From Nymphaea colorata (Eukaryota; Streptophyta; Magnoliopsida; Nymphaeales; Nymphaeaceae), in assembly GCF_008831285.2 (NCBI RefSeq), contig NC_045149.1:6908417-6972416 (forward strand): a stretch of DNA of 64,000 bases, written 5' to 3'. The position numbers and the translations under genes were made by a program. Within the stretch, counting starts at the first letter, position 1. Every line of letters starts with the position of its first letter. Shown piece after piece: positions 8,990-17,918 of this stretch. The notes below the pieces were generated by a model. That model saw nothing but the letters and a program-made list of their open reading frames with translations. It was not told the DNA's origin and made no database searches.

Positions 8990-9210
8990 TTGAGAGCAAC
9001 CCATGCAGGCAAAGGGGTTAAACCTGTGCTACAAGCCAAAGCAACCCACACAGTTAAAGGGTTCAACTTGTGATGCAAGTCAAGGCAACCCATTCAGGGG
9101 GGTTAATCCTGAATTTGAAATCGGCAAACCCATGCAGGTAAGGGGTTAAACCTGCAATTTAAGCTCAAACAACACATTCAGGTAAGGGGTAAAGCCTGAA
9201 ACATCTCTAT
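8990..9210 (+). repeat. Degenerate 45-60 bp repeats before the polypurine tract
   Basis: About five units of the type CAACCCATGCAGG, then AAGGGGTTAAACCTG, begin near 8997, 9042, 9092, 9123 and 9170. They lie in the untranslated stretch between integrase and polypurine tract. Confidence 0.75.
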
Positions 9211-9282
9211 GAAAATGTCTTGTTTGAAAAATTTGTGGCGTTTATCTTTGTCACTAAGCACGGCTAACACCGGCTTATTAAC

Positions 9283-9295
9283 AAAGAGGGGCATC
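9283..9295 (+). promoter_or_regulatory. Polypurine tract
   Basis: AAAGAGGGGCATC lies directly before the 3' LTR start TGTAATCACCCC. It is the plus-strand DNA primer site in reverse transcription. Position and form fit the Tat lineage. Confidence 0.85.
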
Positions 9296-9365
9296 TGTAA
9301 TCACCCCAAATTTTTCTAAAGGACTATGATGTTTTATCCAAGTGCGAAATTCAAATTTAGGCACA

Positions 9366-9475
9366 AGATTTTCAAAATACAACTTTCAGATCCAAATTAA
9401 ATCCAAAATACTACTCTCAGATCCAAATTAAATCCAAAATACTAATTTTAGATCCAAAACCCAAGTTCAGATCCA
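9366..9475 (+). repeat. Short tandem repeat in LTR U3
   Basis: Three to four degenerate units of about 33 bases built on AGATCCAAATTAAATCCAAA. Confidence 0.7.
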
Positions 9476-9490
9476 AATCAATCATTTAAG

Positions 9491-9838
9491 ACTAATTTGC
9501 CCTTTCTTTTGACCAAAAACCTCCTTTTAGAGGGTGATTTTAGTCTTTTTTTAAACAAGACCGATTTGCCCCTCCTTTTGATCAAAAAACCTCCTTTTAG
9601 AGGGTGATTTTAGTCTTTTTTAAACAAGACCGATTTGCCCCTCCTTTTGACCAAAAAACCTCCTTTTAGAGGGTGATTTTAGTCTTTTTGGTAAACAAGA
9701 CCAATTTACCCCTCCTTTTGACCAAAAAACATCCTTTTAGAGGGTAATTTTAGTCTTTTTGGGTGGACAAGACCGATTTGTCCTTCCTTTTGGCCAAAAA
9801 AATCTCCTTTTGGAGGGTGATTTTAGTATTTTTAGGTC
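9491..9838 (+). repeat. Tandem repeat of about 70 bp, five units, in LTR U3
   Basis: Units start near 9491, 9560, 9629, 9700 and 9772. Each reads roughly GACCGATTTGCCCCTCCTTT, then an A-run, CCTCCTTTTAGAGGGTGATT and TTAGTCTTTTT. The array ends about 40 bp upstream of the TATA box, where enhancer repeats would sit (inference). Confidence 0.9.
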
Positions 9839-9876
9839 AAAAAATTCAAATTTTGGGTTTTGGCTCCAAAAACCTC

Positions 9877-9884
9877 TATAAATA
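9877..9884 (+). promoter_or_regulatory. LTR TATA box
   Basis: TATAAATA in the context CCTCTATAAATACCCCCC, downstream of the U3 repeats. It is the likely element promoter, with transcription starting about 25-35 bases on (near 9905-9915). Confidence 0.7.
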
Positions 9885-10216
9885 CCCCCCCATATCCTCC
9901 CTCTTGGGCAAGATTGGTCCTTGAGAGAAACTCTAGTGTATTCTCACTTGAAGACTTAGAGTTTCTCTTGAGCTCTCTCTCTCTCCCTCTCCCTCTTTCC
10001 ATTTCCTTCTCCAACTTAGAGCAAGCACTCTTGGAGTTTCATTCAAAAGGGGATCTTCAAGTGGAGGTGTTCATCTTTCTTAGGTCATTTCCCATTAGAG
10101 GTATGTAATCTTCATCCCTCTCATTTCTCTCTTCTTTCTTTTCATTAATATTCTTATTATTATGTTATTTCTTTTTCTTAAATATAGTCTTGTTGTTGTT
10201 TTCATTTTCTCTTCAC

Positions 10217-10830
10217 ATCTTCATCTCCCCATGGCCAAAGGAGATAGCACTCAACCTCTTTTTAGAGACAAGAGGCTATGCTCAAATGCACCGGGAGCAT
10301 GAGAAGATGAGATGATATTTTATTTTATGATTAAATCATGCTCTTTCAAGTATTCTTGTTGTTCTTGTTATTTCTCTTTATCAATATCTTCTTGCTCTTT
10401 CTTCTCTTCAATATATATTCTTGTTGTTGTTATTCTTTTCCTTAATGAATATATTTTTGTTGTTATTGTTATTTCATTTCTTCAATATAGTCTTATTCTT
10501 GTTATTTCATTTCTTCGTTATTGTATCTCTTTCTACATTTTCTTCTCATCTTCATCTCCCCACGGCTAAAAAAGGTAGCTCTCAATCTCTTTTTAGAGAC
10601 AAGAGGCTATACTCAAAGTGCACCGGGAGCATAGAAAGATGAGATGATCTTTCATTTTAATCATGTTCTTTCTTTTCATGAATACATTCTTATTGTTTTT
10701 TTTTTGTTTCCTCTTATTTTCCTCTCTTCCTCATTTCTCCATGGCCAAAAGAGATAGCTCTCAATCTTTATTTTAGAGTCAAGAGGCTATACTCAAGTGC
10801 ACCGAGAACATGAGAAGATGAGGTGGTATA
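10217..10830 (+). repeat. Three dispersed copies of a 100-bp module inside the LTR
   Basis: Copies at about 10217-10318, 10548-10650 and 10725-10830 share TCTCCCCATGGCCAAA, AGAGACAAGAGGCTAT and GCACCGGGAGCATGAGAAGA. T-rich sequence separates them. Probably internal LTR duplication; function unknown. Confidence 0.85.
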
Positions 10831-12477
10831 TCAATTCATAGTTACATCATGTCTTCCCTTCTAATTGAACTTTGCTTTTTTTCATTATCCTCTTTCTTTC
10901 TTTCCTTCCTTGAAAGTTATCTATATATTATGCATGCATAGTTGTTTGGTTCTTTACTTACATGTGAATGCATGTCGGGAATGAGAGTGTGGTTTGGGGA
11001 CTCTTTATTTTCATATTAATTTTTGAGGTTGGGACTTGTCCAACCCGGGATAAACCCTCACGAAAATGTACATATTAATATGCATTTTCATGACATTTTG
11101 CGCTAGATTCTTTCTTAATCATCACATTAGGAACCCTAACGAGTGCTTCGTTATGTTGCTTGTTTTCTTTCATACCCAACGGTGGAAGAAATATAGCCCT
11201 TACAACAAACTAAATAATAACATTCTATACTTATATAAATCATATTTTCCAAAACATTTTCAAAAAGAACCTTCTAATATGGCCTTAGGGACTTAGCTTA
11301 GACTCTTGCATGAGTCCAAGCTCCCCTCCGGCCCACATTAAATTTGAAGTTGGTAATTTTAAGTTGTTCCTTGATTTTTTTTAATCTTGTGAAGGTATGG
11401 ATGTATACACATGTTATATACATTTATGCCAACATGATGACCCCCATCTTTCTCTCTCTATGCTTTCACTTTCTATTGTGCATGAATACGTATGTACATG
11501 TGTTCCATCTCCTCTCTTTCAAATATTTATTCCTCTTTTCAAGACAAATATCTTCTCTTATAACATTTCTCATACCCATATATGCGTACGATATTTTTCT
11601 TTTCCTCTAAAATCTCTCTTTCTCTTCGAATCAATACATCTTTTTCTCTTTATATGTGATGATATGTACACAAATATGCATGTCTTTCTTTATATCTCTC
11701 TCTTTCCTTTCATAAGAGTGTTTTATCTCTTGTATTCTTCTTAACATTCTCATCTCATGAACTTTCTATTTACCAACTTCAATAAGACCACAAATCAAGT
11801 AATGACCCAATATTGGAATCATGCTTGATGGTCTACAATCTCTATCCATTTTCAAAAACTTTTCCTTCTTATATATAATAATTATAACAACGAAATCTTA
11901 GATGTATGTTGTGGTAGGAATGATATTAGATGAATGTTGTGGTAGGAATGTTTTACTTTTTTTCAATCATATAGGGTAAATGCATTCATGCATTCTCACC
12001 CACTTTATTTCACTTATGATCACAAGCACATCTCTAAAAGAACTTAAGCAAGAAGGGATGAAGCTCTAGCTAGGTGGTAACCGAATTAGAGCAAAATCTC
12101 AAACCTACTTAAAGTCTTAAGAGAACACTAAAGTGATTTCAAAATGTTTTCACAAGTTTTTCAGATGATATTTACTAGTTTCACTTTTTCCTCAAAACAT
12201 TTCACTTTTTCAAGCAATTCTTCAAGAACCTTTTCAAAAGTTTGAAACTCCAAACTTTCAATATTTTCTACACCGCATATAGAATCAAAAAGATGTTTAA
12301 GTTAAAACGAAATGCATCAATGATAAACATAGTCCTTGGGTTGATTACCCCCGGTAAAGGCGCCGGGAATGGTCGATCCTCGTACCGACGGGCGAGTCCC
12401 TTTCTTTCCTCTTTCAAAACAAAAACCTTATTTTTCTGGAGCACTCCAAAACCAATGAAAATTTTGGGATGCAAACA

Positions 12478-12872
12478 ATTATTAAGCAAGGCGGCCGACC
12501 ACCGCTCTACTCGACGACGAGCATTCACTTACTCACCCCCCGCGTGACTCTACGTGATTGTGGATGCAACATATACATCCACTGAGGAAATTGCCCCTAA
12601 ACCACGTGCACCCCCTTGCGCATCCAAACGCTCCGCGTGGGGAATCCATCTGATTCCCCAACGACAGACTTGTACTTCCAAAGGGACCGCTGACCTTGAT
12701 GCATTTATACGCCTTGTCGTCACACCACTGTGTTGCACATTCTACGTGTATTGCTTTATGCTTGACTTAACGTCCGATTGAATCTCACATGTTTTTCGAG
12801 CTATGCCTAAGCTGGCCAAGCAGCATAACCTTTTATTGGCTTGGTCGGGCCGTACATAGTCGGCCGGCAACA
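12478..12872 (-). repeat. Partial LTR of the non-autonomous element (interrupted by the Tat element)
   Basis: Matches 13812-14158 over about 350 bp at roughly 85-90 percent by eye. It also carries the LTR start TGTTGCCGGCC (minus strand), which the other copy lacks. The remainder should lie beyond the Tat 5' LTR, outside the window. Confidence 0.88.
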
Positions 12873-13469
12873 TTCTCCCACCGCCAAAATCGTCATTGTC
12901 CTCAGTCACTTTGCCCCAAGCGAGAGAAGTTCAGCAACTGTTCCCTTTCATTTCTTTTCAACTGAGCTCATGTCCGTTCGTCTGATTGACGCACCCATCA
13001 CGTCGAGGCTATCTGCCTTATCGGGTGTTTTGCCTCTAGTCTCACCTTGGTATCTTCCTACTTTTCTGTCAATTTTTGCACTTTTCCTTTGTAAAGTCTG
13101 GAACATCTCCGACGACCACTAAGTCTCAAACTTCCAAGTCGTGTTGCCAACCTGTGCGCATGCTCCTTGCTTGAGTCATGTCAACACTAAGGGCACTTGC
13201 CCTCCTGGACAATCATTTTCCACGTCGGGCCTCTATCCCTATCTGTCTCAGCGAGCGACCCTCTTGGTCCTTCTACTCCTAATGCCTAGATACCCTCTTT
13301 AGAACGTGTGATCTCCATCTGGCCAACACCAACGCGGTCACCTGAACTAGTGTCCGACAAACATGCCCAAACCATAGGGCACCATTAACAAGTCAACGTT
13401 TTTTCTGAACCATTGTTTGTTATCATCACAACATTCTCATTTTTTCTAAGTTCTTTCCGAGAATCGTCT

Positions 13470-13481
13470 GCTCTGATACCA
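13470..13481 (-). promoter_or_regulatory. Primer-binding site for initiator tRNA-Met
   Basis: Minus strand TGGTATCAGAGC, separated from the LTR end by two bases. Confidence 0.9.
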
Positions 13482-13483
13482 TT

Positions 13484-14158
13484 TGTCACGGACCGACTTT
13501 TTCAAGCCATCTTTGACCCGCGTGGCGCCGAAAGCATTCTCCAAATCTTTTGGCTAGCCTGACTTTCTCTTAATATTGCGGAAGCATTCATCGATCTTTT
13601 AGGACTGTGGACTAAATGAGGAGTGCTACGCACTCGGCACACCATCACTCAGGTTTATCCCATAGTAGACCATCGGCAAGCCGTGGCCATGAGGCCCTGT
13701 CAGAACGTCGTCATTCCTCCAAGTGCCTATCTACTACCAAACGAAATCTGGGTGGGGGTAGACTTCCCTTGGAAGGAAGTCCCCAGCCGAAGCCAGTTGA
13801 CGACTATATGTCATTAAGTAAGGCAGCCGACCATCGCCCTACTCGACGACGAGCATTCACTTACTCACCCATGCGTGACTCTATGCGGTTGTGGACGCAG
13901 CATATGCATTCACTAGGGAATTGCCCCTAACCCACGTGCACCTCCTTGCGCATCCAAACGCTACGCGTGGGGAACCCATCTGATTCCCCAACGATGGGCT
14001 TGCACTTCCAAAGGGACCGCTGACCTTGATGCATTTATACGCCTTATCATCGCACCACCGCGTTGCACATTCCATGTGCATTGCTTTCTGCTTGATTTAG
14101 TGTCCGATTGAATCCCACATGCTTTCTGAGCTATGCCTAAGCTGGCCAAGCAGCATAA
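13484..14158 (-). repeat. Other LTR of the non-autonomous element (end lost)
   Basis: Begins on the + strand at TGTCACGGACCG next to the tRNA-Met primer site. Homology to the first LTR ends at the CATAAC near 14158, about 40 bp short of the expected terminus, where A/T-rich viral-like DNA begins. Confidence 0.85.
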
Positions 14159-14164
14159 CATTAT

Positions 14165-15368
14165 GTAACCTTATTTAGTGAATACTTTTACCAATTAGAA
14201 TTTGAAACAAATGATAAAGGCCAGAGCATTAGATTTATTATTCACAAAACTTCCACTTAGAGATAATTTACCTAAAGAAGATACATTAGGATCAAAGATA
14301 GAATTTATAAGACAATGATATAAAAGTGCATGTGAAACATATATAAAAAATAAGAAATTAAAAGGTATCATTAGAAACCCTTTTAGATGTTCTCAAAAAT
14401 ATGTAACTCTACAACTAGGATGTAATAGATCATATAAAAAGATTAGTAAGAAAGATATAGGAAATTAAAAGGATATTTTAATAAGTATAAAAAATATAAA
14501 AACAGAATCCAAATAAAAAATATTATATCAAAAATAAAAATAAATACCCTAAAAATCTTAAAACTTGTAGTTATAATTGTGGAAAATTAGGACACATAGC
14601 TAGAGAATGTAAACAACAAATTAAAAAGAAATCCATAAGCATAATAGATGAAGAATTCATAGACATACATATATTAAGTGACAAAGACATATATGAAACT
14701 AAGATCATTTTCGAAACTGACAGATAATCAAACATAGGAACCAACGAAAATGTAAATGATTAAAGAAGTAGAAACACCATAGGAAATAAAGTACCAAGAA
14801 GAACTAACAAAGGAATATACACTTCAGAGAATAATATTTGATGATAAAAAGAACCAACCACAAAGAATTCACACAATAATGTAAAGCAAAATATAAATAG
14901 TGCAATAAGAGCTGAGTCATAAATTAAAAATTTTCATATTAATAAACAAATTCATAAATAAACTAAAAGACTTAGTAGCAGAAAGATGGAAATGGATACA
15001 GAAATAATGGAATATGGGTATTAATCTACAACTATTCTGATTACCCAGACTATGATGATATATAGAAAACTGAATGTTTGGATGATCAACAAAATTTGTT
15101 AGGGAATGTAAGAAAAAATACAAAGAAAAAATCAAGAGAAAATTACAACATGATTTTAAAATATACACATTAGTAAATCCATTTATAGGAGAATTACAAC
15201 AGAGAGTCATTGAGACATTGTATCTAAGAAACCTAGATCATAGAAGACTTGCAGAATTTGAGGAAAAAATAGAAAATTCAAGAATTAAAATTAATACTAA
15301 ATATTACCAAGATAGTCCACCTGAAATGGCAATGATGAATAAAACAAGAATGAATATAACCAAAGAAA

Positions 15369-15407
<39 letters not shown>

Positions 15408-17010
15408 TAAAATGATAGTAAAAGGATACAACAGTAGGTATTATACACCATACATTGATACAGGAGCCCAGATAAATATATGTAAGACAAATTGTTTACC
15501 TGAATCATGTTGTGATAAGTTATAAACCCCTTTGGAAGCTAAAGGGTTTAACAAAGGAAAAGATATAATACAATACAAAGCTGATAGCATAAATATATAG
15601 ATTTGGAAGAAAATAATTAAGATAAATAGAATCTACGCATTTGAACTAGAAGACAAGGATATCATTTTAGGAAGACCATTTCTGAATTATTACTTACCAA
15701 TATAAATTATAGAAAAATACATAAAATTAACAACAACCTGTAAAGAACAAATACAGACCTTAATAGTGAAAACAGTGGAAACAAAGAAGTTCCATTGATA
15801 AAAGGAACAAGCCAAAGAAAGTAAAGCATTAACTGCATTCATTGTATCGAACATATTTTATGAATGGAATGTTCTACCTTTTAGATATAAAAATGCACCA
15901 CGAAGATTTCAAACTTTTATGGACCAAAATGACATATTATTATACAGTTACATAAAAAAAATCATTATAATTTGTTAAAATAATTTATTACCTATGCCAA
16001 AAATGCAGGTATAGCACTTAGTAAAAACAAAATATATTTTATAAAAAATAAATAGAACTTTTAAGTATAGAAAAAGATAAAACATGTATTAAAATGCAAA
16101 ACAACAAAATACAGAAAATCACAATGTTTAATGATTTAGACTCAAAGGTAAAAGTCCAGTCATTTTTAGGTTTGGTAAACCAAGTAAGAGAATATATTCC
16201 TAACCTTGTTGAACACTGTAAACCATTACAAGCCAAACTAAAAATAAAATAAAGAATACCATTGGGATAAAACAGATAAACATTATATCTAAAAGATACA
16301 ACATGTCTGTAAAAACCTACTCAAATTAGAATTCCCAGATGAAAGTAAAAAGTTTGTTTAAAGGTAACTAATGTAGCCCTTATTTATGTCTGATTCTACT
16401 CTGCCCAAGCAGAAGTATTGCCAGAAAAGGTACTACCCCCAATTCATTGTGTAAAACTAGGATTAACAAAAGAAATGATGGAAATTGAGCCACTAGTACA
16501 AGCAAAATTACTTCTCTAAAAAATAATAAAATAATCAACTTCTTTCCAAAAAGAAAAAGGGCTAAGAGTATACAACTCATTTTTGAATAATTACTTCATC
16601 AATATAACAGCGAGACGATATGGCTCTATGAAGCTAAGGGACACCAAATTATTTACTCACAATCTCAGAAAACAAAAGAAGACACACAAAACCATACAAG
16701 TGGTTGAAAACTCTTGTAGTACCGGTAGAAACACAAAAAACCAGAGCTATTAAGGAAAAACTATTCAGTTTTTAGTAGTCTTAAAAAATATTATAAGCTC
16801 ATGCAAAAATATCTAGAACACAAGGGCCCAGAATGCTCAAAACTTCCCAAACCATGTAAAATTCACACTTTAGTAAAACTTAAAAAGCAAATTCTCAAGT
16901 CATTCTGCCGAAAGAAGATCCATTGAAGAATTGAAGCGGCCTAAAGAAGAGATTAACAATTCCATTCCACCAAAAGAAGATCTACTGAAGGATTGATGTG
17001 ACAGAAAGAC
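14165..17010 (+). pseudogene. Decayed endogenous pararetrovirus (Caulimoviridae-like) fragment
   Basis: A/T-rich relic with many stops but ordered viral-type domains on the + strand: coat-like stretch (14220-14530), CCHC knuckle CSYNCGKLGHIAREC (14566-14610), protease loop YIDTGAQINICK with a later ILGRPFLNYYLP (15412-15700), RT segment YEWNVLPF...NAP..FQTFMD (15855-15930) and RT end VQSFLGLVNQVREYIPNL (16150-16215). YEWNVLPFG-K-AP and the LGLVN-REYIPNL block are typical of plant pararetrovirus RTs (family knowledge). The RT catalytic motif is not visible because a large part between 15960 and 16130 is lost. No frame is intact. A decayed Ty3 relative is the alternative. Confidence 0.7.
15372..15404. 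repeat. (TA)n microsatellite
   Basis: About 16 TA units inside the pararetrovirus relic, just before the protease-like segment. Confidence 0.95.
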
Positions 17011-17016
17011 GACTGG

Positions 17017-17358
17017 TACTTTGTTTGGATAGAGGGAAAGGGAAGGAAAGGGAGGGATAGAAAGGAAATGAAAAGAAAAAGAGAGAAAAGGAATGAAAAA
17101 GAAAGAAAATGGAAAGGAAAGATATGATTATGAAGATTGTTTGGATTGAAAAGAAAGGAAATGATAAAATTTATAATATTTTATAATAATACCCCTAACA
17201 TTCAAAATGTTTAAAAAATTGAGAAGGGTATAGATGGTAGAAAGAGACAAAAGTTTAATTTCCTTTTCAATCCGTTCAATTTTGAAAGGATTAGATTTAC
17301 ATTACATTTTTCTTTCACTTCCCTTCTTTTCTTTTCCTTGTCTTTGCAACCAAATGAA
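17017..17358. mobile_element. MITE-like insertion in the pararetrovirus relic
   Basis: The left arm is purine-rich (TTTGTTTGGATAGAGGGAAA, then GGGAAGG repeats) and the right arm is the pyrimidine-rich mirror, ending TTTGCAACCAAATGAATA. They can fold as an imperfect hairpin around an A/T-rich centre. Flanks on both sides share ACAGAAAGA-AAGA-type viral-leader sequence. A clear target duplication was not found. Confidence 0.5.
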
Positions 17359-17560
17359 TAATTGATTATTGAATCCATTTCTTTCCCGCCATTCAAAAAG
17401 AAGACTGATATGACATAAAGAAGGAATTCCTAGATCCATTTCACCAAAAAAAGATTTCCACTGTACACAAAGTGACAGAAAGAAGATTAGCATATGCACC
17501 AACACCAACTATAAAAATAGCTTTGATAAACACAAAATATTTTAATTAACAAGTGTATCA
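17359..17560 (+). other. Probable tail of the pararetrovirus relic
   Basis: GACATAAAGAAGGAATTC and GACAGAAAGAAGATTAGC resemble repeats at 16920-17010 on the other side of the MITE-like element. TATAAAAATAG at about 17510 could be a remnant promoter. No coding. Confidence 0.35.
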
Positions 17561-17918
17561 CTCCTCTCCCAAGTCCCGAAACAGCCCGAACGAGAAAAGG
17601 AGAAAAGTTTGAACTTCCTTAGGCATCTCCCCTCCCTACCAATCTCGTGGTTTTTGTTTGCAATTATTGAATAAATTGTGCATTGGTCAGCAATTATGAA
17701 AAGTCAGCCGGGTAATCTGGCAACGAAAAAACAAGTGAAGCTTGGTCGACTCGACGCCTGAACTTTGAAGTCAAATTATCGTTTTACCCTTAAGTCACGA
17801 ACTAAATGGCAACGGTATCCCTTTCCCTTCCCGCTGCGTCCACTCGGGCGGCCTGGCCGTCTTTCCCCGCCCTTTGTTCATCTCTGTCGCCCTTCGTAAG
17901 AGAGAAAGAGGAGGGGAG
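17561..17918 (+). promoter_or_regulatory. Promoter/5' UTR region of the BCCIP homologue
   Basis: The stretch between the viral relic and the first coding exon rises in GC toward the ATG. No clear TATA box was located. An open frame starting at 17806 is in a different frame from the BCCIP start and shows no homology. Extent is inferred. Confidence 0.4.

Larger units (their letters stand above)
1..12477 (+). mobile_element. Tat/Ogre-lineage Ty3 LTR retrotransposon (5' end truncated by window)
   Basis: Order along the + strand: LTR end (1-278), primer-binding site (281-296), ORF1 (about 1184-2290), gag (2461-4478), protease (4479-5219), RT / RNase H / second RNase H / integrase (5418-8860), polypurine tract (9283-9295) and complete 3' LTR (9296-12477). 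The second, archaeal-type RNase H between the first RNase H and the integrase, the extra ORF upstream of gag, the very long LTR and the G-patch-like segment after the protease are hallmarks of the Tat/Ogre lineage (family knowledge). Coding is broken by about three 1-nt frameshifts plus one in-frame TGA, so as read it is non-autonomous. The full element would be about 15.4 kb. It is inserted in the LTR of a Copia-type element. Confidence 0.95.
9296..12477 (+). repeat. 3' LTR (3182 bp) of the Tat element
   Basis: Starts TGTAATCACCCC after the polypurine tract and ends TGCAAACA-type at 12477, where it meets sequence of another element. It is unusually long. It holds two sets of internal repeats, a TATA box and much T-rich, microsatellite-like DNA (10100-10900, 11400-11750). 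Open frames inside it are low-complexity and not genes. Confidence 0.92.
12478..14158 (-). mobile_element. Non-autonomous Copia-type LTR element (TRIM/LARD-like), minus strand, host of the Tat insertion
   Basis: Two direct repeats flank a 611-bp internal region (12873-13483). Read on the minus strand, the LTR at 13484-14158 ends ...CCGTGACA. Two bases later comes TGGTATCAGAGC (13470-13481), the initiator tRNA-Met primer site typical of Copia elements. At the other end GGCGGTGGGAGAA (12873-12885) is the polypurine tract before the second LTR, which starts TGTTGCCGGCC at 12872. No gag or pol is present, so it moved only with help, if at all. The second LTR is cut at 12478 by the Tat element, so the Tat insertion is the younger event. 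Confidence 0.85.

Noticed and set aside
9491-9838. CRISPR-like array
   Set aside because: Units are contiguous tandem copies without unique spacers, inside a plant LTR.
10312-11744. Phe/Ser/Leu-rich open frames
   Set aside because: They come from T-rich low-complexity LTR DNA; no domain.
12242-12547. Open frame crossing the Tat LTR end
   Set aside because: It joins two unrelated elements at 12477/12478; not a gene.
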